A stretch of DNA of 64,000 nucleotides from JAJKJG01 sp036389455 (lineage in GTDB: Bacteria; Pseudomonadota; Alphaproteobacteria; Rhizobiales; Beijerinckiaceae): NCBI GenBank assembly GCA_036389455.1, contig DASVPW010000112.1:1-64000 (forward strand). Direction: 5' to 3'. Below the pieces are notes generated by a model, which was not told the origin of the DNA, ran no database searches, and was given only the letters and a program-made list of their open reading frames with translations. Shown piece by piece: positions 41,628 through 51,930 of the stretch (positions are counted from its first letter, which is position 1; the number at the start of each line of letters is the position of its first letter). The position numbers and the translations under genes are program-made.

Positions 41628-42680
41628 ATGGAAATCGCCGCGCCCTACCTGATGTTCCTCGGCGACGTTCCGGACGCGCTCGCGGCGAAGACCGCTCAAG
41701 GGATCGTCGACTGGCGCCCGGAATGGTGCCTCGGGCAGCTGCGCCTGCCGGGCTGCCGGGCCGACCTCGGCATCCCGGACCTCACCATCCCGGAGGCCGT
41801 CGAGCGCGGGGCGAGGACCATGGTGGTCGGCGTCGTCAACGCCGGAGGCGTGCTGCCCGAGCACTGGGTTCCGGTCATCGTTGCGGCCCTCGACGAAGGC
41901 CTCGACGTCGCGACCGGCCTGCACGTGCGGCTCGCCGATACGCCCGCGATCCGCGAGGCGGCGGAGCGCAACCGAAGGCAGCTTTTCGACGTTCGCCATA
42001 CGACCCGGCGCTTCGCCACCGGCAAGGGCACGAAGCGCTCGGGGATGCGTCTTCTCACCGTCGGCACCGACTGCTCCGTCGGCAAGAAGTACACGGCGCT
42101 CGCCCTTGAGCGGGAGATGCGGGCGCGCGGCTTCGATGCCGACTTCCGGGCCACCGGTCAGACCGGGGTGTTCATCTCGGGGCGCGGCGTCGCGATCGAC
42201 GCCGTGGTGGCGGACTTCATCTCGGGCGCGGTCGAGTGGCTCTCGCCGGAGGCCCCCGACACCCACTGGGACCTGATCGAGGGCCAGGGCTCGCTGTTCC
42301 ACCCGTCCTTCGCCGGGGTGTCGCTCGGGCTCCTGCACGGGGCTCAAGCCGACGCCTTCGTCGTCTGCCACGAGCCGACCCGCACCACCATGCGCGGCGT
42401 CAAGCACCCGCTTCCCGCGATCGCCGACGTGATCGACCTCACCATTCGCTGCGGGCGCCTGACCAACCCTGCGATCCGCCCGGTCGGCATTTCGGTCAAC
42501 ACTCAAGGACTTGGCGAGGCCGAGGCGCAGGGCTGCCTCGACGCGCTCGCGGCGGACTACAACCTTCCGGCCGTGGACCCGGTGCGCTTCGGCGTCGGCG
42601 AGATCGTCGACCGGATCGCGCACGAGTTCCCGGATTCGGTCCCGACCCATTCCGGCCAAGCCCGGCGCGCCAGCGCCTGA
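41628..42680 (+). CDS. DUF1611 / DgcN-like protein
   Basis: A 350-residue protein matching the DUF1611 family. The N-terminal domain includes VVGVVNAGGVLPEHWVP, and the C-terminal P-loop domain includes TVGTDCSVGKKYTALAL and LIEGQGSLFHPSFAGVS. Members have been named DgcN and implicated in D-glutamate/D-amino-acid catabolism together with DgcA. No dgcA lies beside it here. AGGGAG is nine bases upstream of ATG 41628. The gap to the downstream dehydrogenase gene is only 21 bp, so the two are probably cotranscribed. Confidence 0.85.
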   Translation: MEIAAPYLMFLGDVPDALAAKTAQGIVDWRPEWCLGQLRLPGCRADLGIPDLTIPEAVERGARTMVVGVVNAGGVLPEHWVPVIVAALDEGLDVATGLHVRLADTPAIREAAERNRRQLFDVRHTTRRFATGKGTKRSGMRLLTVGTDCSVGKKYTALALEREMRARGFDADFRATGQTGVFISGRGVAIDAVVADFISGAVEWLSPEAPDTHWDLIEGQGSLFHPSFAGVSLGLLHGAQADAFVVCHEPTRTTMRGVKHPLPAIADVIDLTIRCGRLTNPAIRPVGISVNTQGLGEAEAQGCLDALAADYNLPAVDPVRFGVGEIVDRIAHEFPDSVPTHSGQARRASA

Positions 42681-42701
42681 CATTCCCAAGGAGCAACCCG
42701 C

Positions 42702-43823
42702 ATGAAGACCCGCGCCGCGGTCGCCTGGGAGGCCGCGAAGCCTCTCACAATCGAGACCATCGAGATCGAGGGCCCGAAGGCGGGCGAGGCCCTCGTCGAG
42801 ATCATGGCGACGGGCATTTGCCACACCGACGCCTACACCCTGTCGGGCGCCGACCCCGAGGGGCTCTTCCCGGCGATCCTCGGGCACGAGGGCGCCGGCG
42901 TCGTGCGCGAGGTCGGGCCGGGGGTGACGACGGTGAAGGTAGGCGACCACGTCATCCCGCTCTACACGCCGGAGTGCCGCAGTTGCAAAACCTGCCTGTC
43001 GCGGCGCTCGAACCTGTGCACCGCGATCCGGGCGACGCAGGGCAAGGGCGTGATGCCCGACGGCACGAGCCGGTTCCGCTGCGAGGGCGCGGGTGACAAC
43101 ACGCTCTTCCACTACATGGGCTGCTCGACGTTCTCGAACTTCACGGTCCTGCCCGAGATTGCCCTCGCCAAGGTCCGCGAGGACGCGCCGTTCGACAAGA
43201 TCTGCTACATCGGCTGCGGCGTCACGACCGGCATCGGCGCCGTGATCTACACCGCGAAGGTGTGGCCGGGCGCCAACGTCGCGGTGTTCGGCCTCGGCGG
43301 CATCGGCCTCAACGTGATCCAGGGCGCCCGCATGGTCGGGGCCGACAAGATCGTCGGCGTCGACCTGAACCCGGGCAAGCGCGACATGGCCGAGAAGTTC
43401 GGCATGACGCACTTCGTCAACCCCGACGAGGTCGGGCGCGACAAGGTCGTTCAGGCGATCGTCGACATCACCGGCGGCGGAGCGGACTTCTCGTTCGAGT
43501 GCATCGGCAACGTCGCGACCATGCGCCAGGCCCTTGAGTGCTGCCACCGCGGCTGGGGCGAGAGCATCATCATCGGCGTCGCGGCGGCGGGCCAAGAGAT
43601 CGCGACGAGGCCGTTCCAGCTCGTCACCGGACGGGTGTGGCGCGGCACCGCCTTCGGCGGGGCGAGGGGCCGCACCGACGTGCCGAAGATCGTCGACTGG
43701 TACATGGAGGGCAAGATCAACATCGACGACCTCATCACCCACAAGCTGCCGCTCGAGCGCATCAACGAGGGCTTCGACCTCATGCACGAAGGCAAGTCGA
43801 TCCGCGCTGTGGTGGAGTTCTGA
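42702..43823 (+). CDS. frmA: S-(hydroxymethyl)glutathione dehydrogenase (class III ADH)
   Basis: A 373-residue zinc alcohol dehydrogenase that oxidises the glutathione adduct of formaldehyde and also reduces S-nitrosoglutathione. Catalytic zinc ligands are seen in ATGICHTDAYTLSG and GHEGAGVV, the structural zinc cysteines in ECRSCKTCLSRRSNLC, and the nucleotide-binding motif in VFGLGGIGLNVIQGAR. KAGEALVEIMATGICHTD and length are typical of the class III group. No FrmB-type hydrolase lies nearby. Confidence 0.95.
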   Translation: MKTRAAVAWEAAKPLTIETIEIEGPKAGEALVEIMATGICHTDAYTLSGADPEGLFPAILGHEGAGVVREVGPGVTTVKVGDHVIPLYTPECRSCKTCLSRRSNLCTAIRATQGKGVMPDGTSRFRCEGAGDNTLFHYMGCSTFSNFTVLPEIALAKVREDAPFDKICYIGCGVTTGIGAVIYTAKVWPGANVAVFGLGGIGLNVIQGARMVGADKIVGVDLNPGKRDMAEKFGMTHFVNPDEVGRDKVVQAIVDITGGGADFSFECIGNVATMRQALECCHRGWGESIIIGVAAAGQEIATRPFQLVTGRVWRGTAFGGARGRTDVPKIVDWYMEGKINIDDLITHKLPLERINEGFDLMHEGKSIRAVVEF

Positions 43824-43880
43824 GGCGGGCGATGAGGAGCGCCCCTTTTCCTCTCTCCGGCAGGGGAGGAGCACAGGTGC

Positions 43881-44855
43881 ATGATCGAGCTTGAGAGAGT
43901 CTCGAAGGCGTTTCCCGGGGCGACGCAGTATGCGGTCGACCGGCTGACCCTCTCGGTGCCGGGCGGCCGGACCTGCGTCCTCATCGGCCCGTCGGGCTGC
44001 GGCAAGACCACGACCATCCGGATGGTCAACCGGCTGATCGAGCCGACCTCCGGGCGCATCCTGGTCGGGGGCGAGGACGTCATGAAGGCCGATCCGGTCT
44101 CCCTGCGGCGCCGGATCGGCTACGTCATCCAGCAGGTTGGCCTGTTCCCGCACATGACCATCGCCGAGAACGTGGCGACGGTGCCGCGGCTTCTCGGCTG
44201 GCCGCGGCCGAGAATCGCGGAGCGGGTCGAGGCGATGCTGCACCTCGTCGGGCTCGATCCGGGCGAGTTCATGGGCCGCCACCCGCGCCATCTCTCGGGC
44301 GGGCAGCGCCAGCGGGTCGGGGTCGCGCGCGCGCTCGCGGCCGATCCGCCGGTGCTGCTCATGGACGAGCCCTTCGGGGCGGTCGACCCGGTGCTGAGGA
44401 TCCGTCTCCAGAGCGAGCTCCTCGCCATCTTGCGCGCCTTGGAGAAGACGGTGATCCTCGTCACCCACGACATCGACGAGGCGATCCGCATGGGCGACCT
44501 CGTGGCGATCCTCGACCGCGGCCGGCTCGTGCAGCTCGATCCGCCGCACCGGCTCCTGGCGCAGCCGGCGAACGCCTTCGTGGCCGACTTCGTCGGCGCC
44601 GACCGGGCGCTCAAGCGCCTTGCGCTCATCACGGCGGGCGAGGCGGCGAGCCCCGGGCCGCCTCCGGAGGGGGCGCCGGCGGTGGCGCAAGGCGCGACCT
44701 TGAGGGAGGCGCTCGCGGTCCTCCTCGCCCGGCGCGCCGAACGGGCCCTGGTGGTCGATGGCGAAGGCGACCCGCTTGGGACCCTGACGCTCGCGGCGAT
44801 CCGCGAGCACGCGGCTTATCCGGCGGCCGCGCCGCCGACCTCCCGTATACCTTGA
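43881..44855 (+). CDS. Orphan glycine-betaine-type ABC ATPase (OpuCA-like)
   Basis: A 324-residue ATPase. Walker A GPSGCGKTT, Q-loop VIQQVGLFPHMTI, signature LSGGQRQRVGVARAL, Walker B VLLMDEPFGAVDPV and H-loop VTHDIDEAIRMGD are all intact. The Q-loop and PFGAVDP are characteristic of the OpuCA/ProV class. The C-terminal region (about 270-324) is a shortened CBS-like segment. No permease or binding protein of this class is adjacent, so the partners must be elsewhere or the gene is a remnant. GGAGGAG lies upstream of the ATG. Confidence 0.88.
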   Translation: MIELERVSKAFPGATQYAVDRLTLSVPGGRTCVLIGPSGCGKTTTIRMVNRLIEPTSGRILVGGEDVMKADPVSLRRRIGYVIQQVGLFPHMTIAENVATVPRLLGWPRPRIAERVEAMLHLVGLDPGEFMGRHPRHLSGGQRQRVGVARALAADPPVLLMDEPFGAVDPVLRIRLQSELLAILRALEKTVILVTHDIDEAIRMGDLVAILDRGRLVQLDPPHRLLAQPANAFVADFVGADRALKRLALITAGEAASPGPPPEGAPAVAQGATLREALAVLLARRAERALVVDGEGDPLGTLTLAAIREHAAYPAAAPPTSRIP

Positions 44856-44929
44856 GCCCCGGCCCCGCTTGCGCCGGGCCTCCCGCGCCCCCATCATGGC
44901 GTTCAGCAACAGGATCGACGGAGGCGCGC

Positions 44930-45316
44930 TTGAGCGACGGTGAGATCGTGGAGCCGCAGCGCGGCGGTCTGGCATCCGTGGTGCCGTTCCCGACCGCCGC
45001 GCAAAGGATCGCCCCGAGACAAGTCTCGTTCAACCGGGCGGAGTTGCGGGAAATCCTCGACCTCTACGGTCGCAAGGTGGCGGACGGCGAGTGGCGCGAC
45101 TACGCCATCGACTTCCAGCGCGACAAGGCCGTGTTCTCGGTCTACCGCCGCGCCGCCGAGATGCCGCTCTACCGGATCGAGAAGGACCCGCGGCTCGCGC
45201 GGCGCCAGGGCCCCTACAGCGTGGTCGCGGCCTCGGGGCTCGTCCTCAAACGGGGCCACGAGCTCGCCCGGGTGCTGCGGGTGCTCGACAAGCCCTTGAA
45301 GGTGGTGACAAACTAG
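44930..45316 (+). CDS. DUF2794 protein
   Basis: A 128-residue protein of a family restricted to Alphaproteobacteria. TTG 44930 is chosen because GGAGG lies five bases upstream. The conserved core is VSFNRAELREILDLYGRKVA, WRDYAIDFQRDKAVFSVYRR and RIEKDPRLARRQGPYSV. No catalytic motif is evident and function is unknown. Confidence 0.87.
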   Translation: MSDGEIVEPQRGGLASVVPFPTAAQRIAPRQVSFNRAELREILDLYGRKVADGEWRDYAIDFQRDKAVFSVYRRAAEMPLYRIEKDPRLARRQGPYSVVAASGLVLKRGHELARVLRVLDKPLKVVTN

Positions 45317-45375
45317 GTCGTTCCTTTTCAAGTAGGTGCGAGGGCGCTTGTTCAATCGAGCTCAACCAAGAAAGG

Positions 45376-45418
45376 TTGACTAGCTTGTAAAGCAAGTTCT
45401 ATAGTTCAGGTGAACTAT
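45376..45418 (+). promoter_or_regulatory. Promoter with overlapping palindromic operator
   Basis: TTGACT (45376-45381) and TATAGT (45400-45405) are 18 bp apart. The perfect palindrome ATAGTTCA-GG-TGAACTAT (45401-45418) covers the -10 hexamer and the expected start site, so a bound dimer would block RNA polymerase. A smaller inverted repeat, CTTG-TAAAG-CAAG (45384-45396), lies in the spacer. The regulator is not identified. Confidence 0.68.
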
Positions 45419-45429
45419 GGGAGGCTCGC

Positions 45430-45666
45430 ATGGACAAAAACAAAGCCAAGGCATTCATCAATCACTATCCTACATGGGAAACATTCTCTGCGGCTGTCTA
45501 CAGCAAGGAGAAGGCAGCGAAAGCGGTCGAGGCGCTTGGGGAGCTGGTAGGCGAGGATTTAAAGGGCATTCCCACCCTGATCCAGCAGGACAAATCGCCG
45601 GTCGCAGCCGCGCAGTATGACCACCTGCAGGAGTGCTACAACCAAGTCCGGGAGCAGCCTCAGTAG
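45430..45666 (+). CDS. Small 78-residue protein under repressible-looking promoter
   Basis: A 78-residue acidic, helical protein starting MDKNKAKAFINHYPTWETFS, with GGGAGG just upstream of the ATG. It has a single cysteine and no signal peptide or membrane segment. The sequence is AT-richer than the neighbours. I do not recognise a family. The strong upstream promoter with overlapping palindrome suggests an inducible gene. It is followed by a bidirectional terminator shared with the converging Bax-inhibitor gene. Confidence 0.7.
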   Translation: MDKNKAKAFINHYPTWETFSAAVYSKEKAAKAVEALGELVGEDLKGIPTLIQQDKSPVAAAQYDHLQECYNQVREQPQ

Positions 45667-45749
45667 CCGCGGCTCCCCGGCAGGGCCGCTCGGGGCGAGG
45701 CCGTAGCGCCCACCTGCAAGCACCAAAAAGATCCGCACGCCAAAGAAAA

Positions 45750-45773
45750 AAGCCCCGGCTCGCGCCGGGGCTT
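45750..45773 (-). terminator. Rho-independent terminator
   Basis: A 10-bp perfect stem (AAGCCCCGGC / GCCGGGGCTT) with TCGC loop is followed on the minus strand by a run of T residues (complement of 45742-45751). It ends the Bax-inhibitor gene; the plus side has CTTTCC, so it may also serve the 78-residue gene. Confidence 0.85.
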
Positions 45774-45798
45774 TCCATATGTCCGGACCTGCTTCCGC

Positions 45799-46581
45799 TC
45801 AGTCGTTGCGGCTTCCGAACAGGGAGAGCAGGAACTGGAACATGTTGATGAAGTCGAGGTACAGCGTCAGCGCGCCGAAGATCGAGGCCTTGGCGGCGGC
45901 CTCGCCGTCGTAGTCGCCGTAGATGTACATCTCCTTCAGCTTCTGCGTGTCGTAGGCGGTCAGCCCCGCGAAGATCAGCACGCCGATGGCCGAGATCGCG
46001 AACTGTAGGGCCGGCGACTGCATGAAAGCGTTGACCAGCATGGCGAGGATCAGGCCGATCAAGCCCATCAGCAGGAACGAGCCCATGCCCGACAGGCTGC
46101 GCTGAGTGGTGTAACCCCACAGGCTGAGCGAGCCAAAGGCCGCCGCCGTGATGAAGAACACCTGGACGACGCTCGCGCCGGTGTAGCGGATGAGGAGCGT
46201 CGAGAGCGAGGCGCCCATCACCGCCGCGAAGGCGAAGAAGGTCGTCCGCGCCGCCGCCGCCGACATGCGGTCCATCCGGAACGAGAAGAAGAAGATGAAG
46301 GCGAGCGGCGCGAGCGCCACCACCCACATCAGCGGGGTCGCGTAGAGGGTGCGGCCGAACTCGGTCAGGTAGATCGAGCCGATACGGCCGGCCGCCCCGG
46401 CAGGCCCGCTCGCGACCGCGAGCTTGTTGACGCCGAGGGCGACAAGCGCCGAGATCGCGAGCCCCAGGACCATGTTGTTGTACACGCCCAGCATGAAGGC
46501 GCGCAGGCCCTGGTCGACCTCCGCCTGCGTCCGGGTGGCCGTCGTCCCCCAGGCATAGGGGTTGGGGTTGAACTGCTGCAT
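45799..46581 (-). CDS. Bax inhibitor-1/YccA-YbhL family membrane protein
   Basis: A 260-residue inner-membrane protein with seven hydrophobic helices. AGAGGA is five bases upstream of ATG 46581. Family segments include VDQGLRAFMLGVYNNMVLGL near the N-terminus, FLLMGLIGLILAMLVN, and the C-terminal LIFAGLTAYDTQKLKEMY followed by ALTLYLDFINMFQFLLSLFG, where the two Asp residues (in AYDTQ and LDFIN) match the calcium/proton-sensing pair. It probably acts as an ion channel or as a modulator of membrane proteases. Confidence 0.93.
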   Translation of the reverse strand: MQQFNPNPYAWGTTATRTQAEVDQGLRAFMLGVYNNMVLGLAISALVALGVNKLAVASGPAGAAGRIGSIYLTEFGRTLYATPLMWVVALAPLAFIFFFSFRMDRMSAAAARTTFFAFAAVMGASLSTLLIRYTGASVVQVFFITAAAFGSLSLWGYTTQRSLSGMGSFLLMGLIGLILAMLVNAFMQSPALQFAISAIGVLIFAGLTAYDTQKLKEMYIYGDYDGEAAAKASIFGALTLYLDFINMFQFLLSLFGSRND

Positions 46582-46680
46582 GGGAGTCCTCTGAACTCTC
46601 TTGCGCGTGGAATCCGGTTGAGGGGGCGCACGCGTCCCCGGCGCCGGGGTCGGCGCCTTAGACGAAAATATGATGCGAAC
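46582..46680 (-). promoter_or_regulatory. 5' leader of the Bax-inhibitor gene (ybhL-leader position)
   Basis: About 100 nt precede the start codon. A hairpin (GGCGCC-GACCCC-GGCGCC, 46639-46656) lies in it. TTGCGG, then CATATT 17 bp later on the minus strand, suggests a promoter around 46670-46700. In Alphaproteobacteria the ybhL-leader RNA occurs at this position. I cannot confirm a match to its consensus by eye. Confidence 0.28.
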
Positions 46681-46767
46681 CGGACTTCTCCGCAAGAGGC
46701 GGGGCCGTAAGCGCGGCCGGGAGGAGCCCGGCGTCCGCGGCAGAAGTTAACGGATTGGCGCCAAGAG

Positions 46768-47091
46768 CTAATCCAGACCGAGCTGAAGGCGGACGGCGCC
46801 CTCGACGGCGTGCATCTCGGCGTCTCCGATCCGGCCGATGAAGCCACGGAGACGGCTCTTGTCGACGGTCCGGATCTGGTCCGCGACGGCCTTGGACAGG
46901 TTGCCGTCGACTGTAACCAGCGCCTCGGAAGGGTAGACCCGGCGTGCGTTGGACGTGACCGGCACGATCTGGACACGGTTGTTCTGGGCGTTGGAGCGGT
47001 CGTTGGAGACGATGACCGCCGGGCGAGTCTTGCCGATCTCGCCTCCGATGGCGGGCTCGAGGGCCACCCACCACACGTCACCGCGGCGCAT
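46768..47091 (-). CDS. mazF: MazF/PemK-type mRNA interferase toxin
   Basis: A 107-residue toxin. MRRGDVWWVALEP, EIGKTRPAVIVSND and VPVTSNARRVYPSE match the MazF/PemK fold, including the Arg and Thr/Ser residues of the RNA-cleavage site. ADQIRTVDKSRLRGFIGRI is the conserved C-terminal segment. Its ATG lies 14 bases inside the antitoxin gene, so the two are coupled. The family cleaves mRNA at short specific sequences. Confidence 0.93.
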   Translation of the reverse strand: MRRGDVWWVALEPAIGGEIGKTRPAVIVSNDRSNAQNNRVQIVPVTSNARRVYPSEALVTVDGNLSKAVADQIRTVDKSRLRGFIGRIGDAEMHAVEGAVRLQLGLD

Positions 47092-47395
47092 TCTTCTTCC
47101 AAGCCTCGTAGCGCGTCCGCCACTCGTTCCAGTCGTCCGAGAAGCCTTCGTCGGGCGCAGTCTCCGTCCAGGCCCGCATCTCGGCCGCGTACTCCGGGTC
47201 CGCCGCTTCCTCGGCCGCCTTCTGCCGGTATTGCTCTTCCAGCCAATCCTCCCACCCGGGATCGCTGGGATTGGGGCGGACTACGTGCGGACGCGCCAGA
47301 TTCTCGAGGAAGCGCCCGATGCCGCGCTTCCCGACCCGGCGCTGGAGGCCCTCGTAGAACTCGTCCGAAACCTGGATCGTCAGCTTCTTGGCCAT
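47078..47395 (-). CDS. Antitoxin of the MazF pair, ribbon-helix-helix-like
   Basis: A 105-residue protein. The N-terminus MAKKLTIQVSDEFYEGLQRR looks like a ribbon-helix-helix DNA-binding domain. The C-terminal half is acidic and tryptophan-rich (WEDWLEEQYRQK, WNEWRTRYEAW), suited to wrapping around the toxin. A perfect palindrome overlaps its start codon, which fits autorepression. No Shine-Dalgarno is seen before the ATG. Confidence 0.85.
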   Translation of the reverse strand: MAKKLTIQVSDEFYEGLQRRVGKRGIGRFLENLARPHVVRPNPSDPGWEDWLEEQYRQKAAEEAADPEYAAEMRAWTETAPDEGFSDDWNEWRTRYEAWKKNAPR

Positions 47396-47415
47396 TTACG
47401 TAATCTATACGTAAA
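47395..47415 (-). promoter_or_regulatory. Palindromic operator and -10 box at the antitoxin start
   Basis: TTTACGTA (47395-47402) and TACGTAAA (47408-47415) form a perfect palindrome with a 5-bp spacer. The minus-strand -10 candidate TATAGA (47409-47404) lies inside it. The first palindrome base is the A of the start codon on the coding strand, so transcription would begin at or within a few bases of the ATG. Confidence 0.7.
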
Positions 47416-47436
47416 CGGCTGCTCCGCCAAGCGCAC

Positions 47437-50316
<2,880 letters not shown>

Positions 50317-50564
50317 CTCAAACCTGTCGTCGAACCATGGAGGGGGAAGCGGTCGGGCCGCCTTATAGACCTAATCATCGCAAGGCGCATCCGAAAGGCC
50401 GGCGCGCCGAGGCTCCGTGCCGGAGCGCACGTCCCGGCGGCGGTTCGAGGAACGTTCCGGGCACGGGGTTGTGATCGGGGCTCGACCTTCGTCGAGCTTG
50501 CCCGAAGGCCCATCCCCTCCCAAGAGTTGCCGCCCACCAGAACGACAAGCACAGTGGAGGAATC

Positions 50565-51776
50565 ATGCGCTTCGCCCGTTCGGCCGCCCTCGCGGCCTTT
50601 CTCGCTTCGCCGCTCGCGGCTCAAGGGGCCCTTGCCCAGGTCTCCGACAACACCGTCAAGATCGGCATCCTCAACGACCAATCGGGGGTCTATGCCGACT
50701 TCGGCGGCAAGTGGTCCTACGAGGCCGCCCGGATGGCGGTCGAGGACTTCGGCGGCAAGGTGCTGAACGCGCCGATCGAGGTCATCACGGCCGACCACCA
50801 GAACAAGCCCGACGTCGCCTCGAACCTCGCCCGCCAGTGGTACGACACCGAGCACGTCGACGCCATCATGGAGCTGACGACCTCGTCGGTCGCGCTCGCG
50901 ATCCAGCAGCTCTCGAAGGAGAAGAAGAAGATCAACATCGTGACCGGCGCGGCGACCACGGACCTCACCGGCAAGGCCTGCACGCCGTACGGGTTCCACT
51001 GGGCCTACGACAACCGGGCGCTCGCGGTCGGCACCGGCGGGGCGCTCGTCGAGAAGGGCGGCGACACCTGGTTCTTCATCACGGCCGACTACGCCTTCGG
51101 CCATTCGCTCGAAGCCGAGACCGGGCGCTACGTCACCTCGAAGGGCGGCAAGGTGGTGGGTGCCGTGCGCCACCCCCTGAGCGCGCCGGACTTCTCGTCC
51201 TTCCTGCTCCAGGCGCAGGCCTCGAAGGCCAAGGTGGTCGGCTTCGCCAACGCCGGCCTCGACACCTCGAACTCGATCAAGCAGGCGGCGGAGTTCGGCA
51301 TCGTCCAGGGCGGGCAGCGGCTCGCGGCGCTGCTCTTCACCCTCGCCGAGGTTCACGGCCTCGGGCTCCAGGCGGCGCAGGGACTCGTGCTGACGGAAGG
51401 CTATTATTGGGACCTCGACGACCAGACCCGTGCCTTTGCCAAGCGCTTCATGGAGCGCACCGGGCGCATGCCCAACATGGTCCAGGCCGGCACCTACTCG
51501 GCCGTGACCCAGTACCTCAAGGCGGTCCAGGCCGCCGGCACCGACGAGACCGAGGCGGTCGCGAAGAAGCTGCACGAGATGCCGGTCGAGGACTTCTTCG
51601 CCAAGAAGGGCAAGGTGCTCCAGAACGGGCGCATGGTGCACGACATGTACCTGTTCGAGGTCAAGAAGCCGTCCGAATCGAAGGGCGCCTGGGACTATTA
51701 CAAGCACCTCTCGACGATCCCTGGCGACCTCGCCTTCTCGACCGTGCAGGAGAGCGGCTGCGCGCTGACGCAGTAA
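50565..51776 (+). CDS. Periplasmic ligand-binding protein (branched-chain amino-acid type)
   Basis: A 403-residue binding protein of the Peripla_BP_6 class with a signal peptide (ARSAALAAFLASPLAAQ, cleavage near ALAQ). NTVKIGILNDQSGVYADFGG is the typical start of the mature protein, followed by a two-lobe fold with FFITADYAFGHSLE. A GTGGAGGAATC site precedes the ATG. No permease or ATPase genes follow, so the rest of the transporter must be encoded elsewhere. The 248-bp gap to secA contains no other gene. Confidence 0.9.
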   Translation: MRFARSAALAAFLASPLAAQGALAQVSDNTVKIGILNDQSGVYADFGGKWSYEAARMAVEDFGGKVLNAPIEVITADHQNKPDVASNLARQWYDTEHVDAIMELTTSSVALAIQQLSKEKKKINIVTGAATTDLTGKACTPYGFHWAYDNRALAVGTGGALVEKGGDTWFFITADYAFGHSLEAETGRYVTSKGGKVVGAVRHPLSAPDFSSFLLQAQASKAKVVGFANAGLDTSNSIKQAAEFGIVQGGQRLAALLFTLAEVHGLGLQAAQGLVLTEGYYWDLDDQTRAFAKRFMERTGRMPNMVQAGTYSAVTQYLKAVQAAGTDETEAVAKKLHEMPVEDFFAKKGKVLQNGRMVHDMYLFEVKKPSESKGAWDYYKHLSTIPGDLAFSTVQESGCALTQ

Positions 51777-51805
51777 GAGAGTCGCGCTGCCGCTCTCCCC
51801 ATCCC

Positions 51806-51834
51806 AAGCCCCTCCCTCGAAGGGGGAGGGGCTT
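51806..51834 (+). terminator. Hairpin after the binding-protein gene
   Basis: AAGCCCCTCCC (51806-51816) and GGGAGGGGCTT (51824-51834) form a perfect 11-bp stem, 30 bp past the stop codon. Only weak T-richness follows. GTCGCGCTGC is found on both sides (51781 and 51835), so this may be a short member of the palindromic repeat family acting as a terminator. Confidence 0.6.
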
Positions 51835-51930
51835 GTCGCGCTGCGACTTCCCGCGCCTTGCAAACGCCCGAAAGCTCCGGCAGTGAGGCGCCAATCCGGA
51901 CATCACGCACCGTCACGTCAAGGAGCGCCC

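Noticed and set aside
41553..44975. A 1140-codon minus-strand ORF opposite the DUF1611, dehydrogenase and ATPase genes.
   Set aside because: Shadow frame; three well-recognised genes lie on the plus strand.
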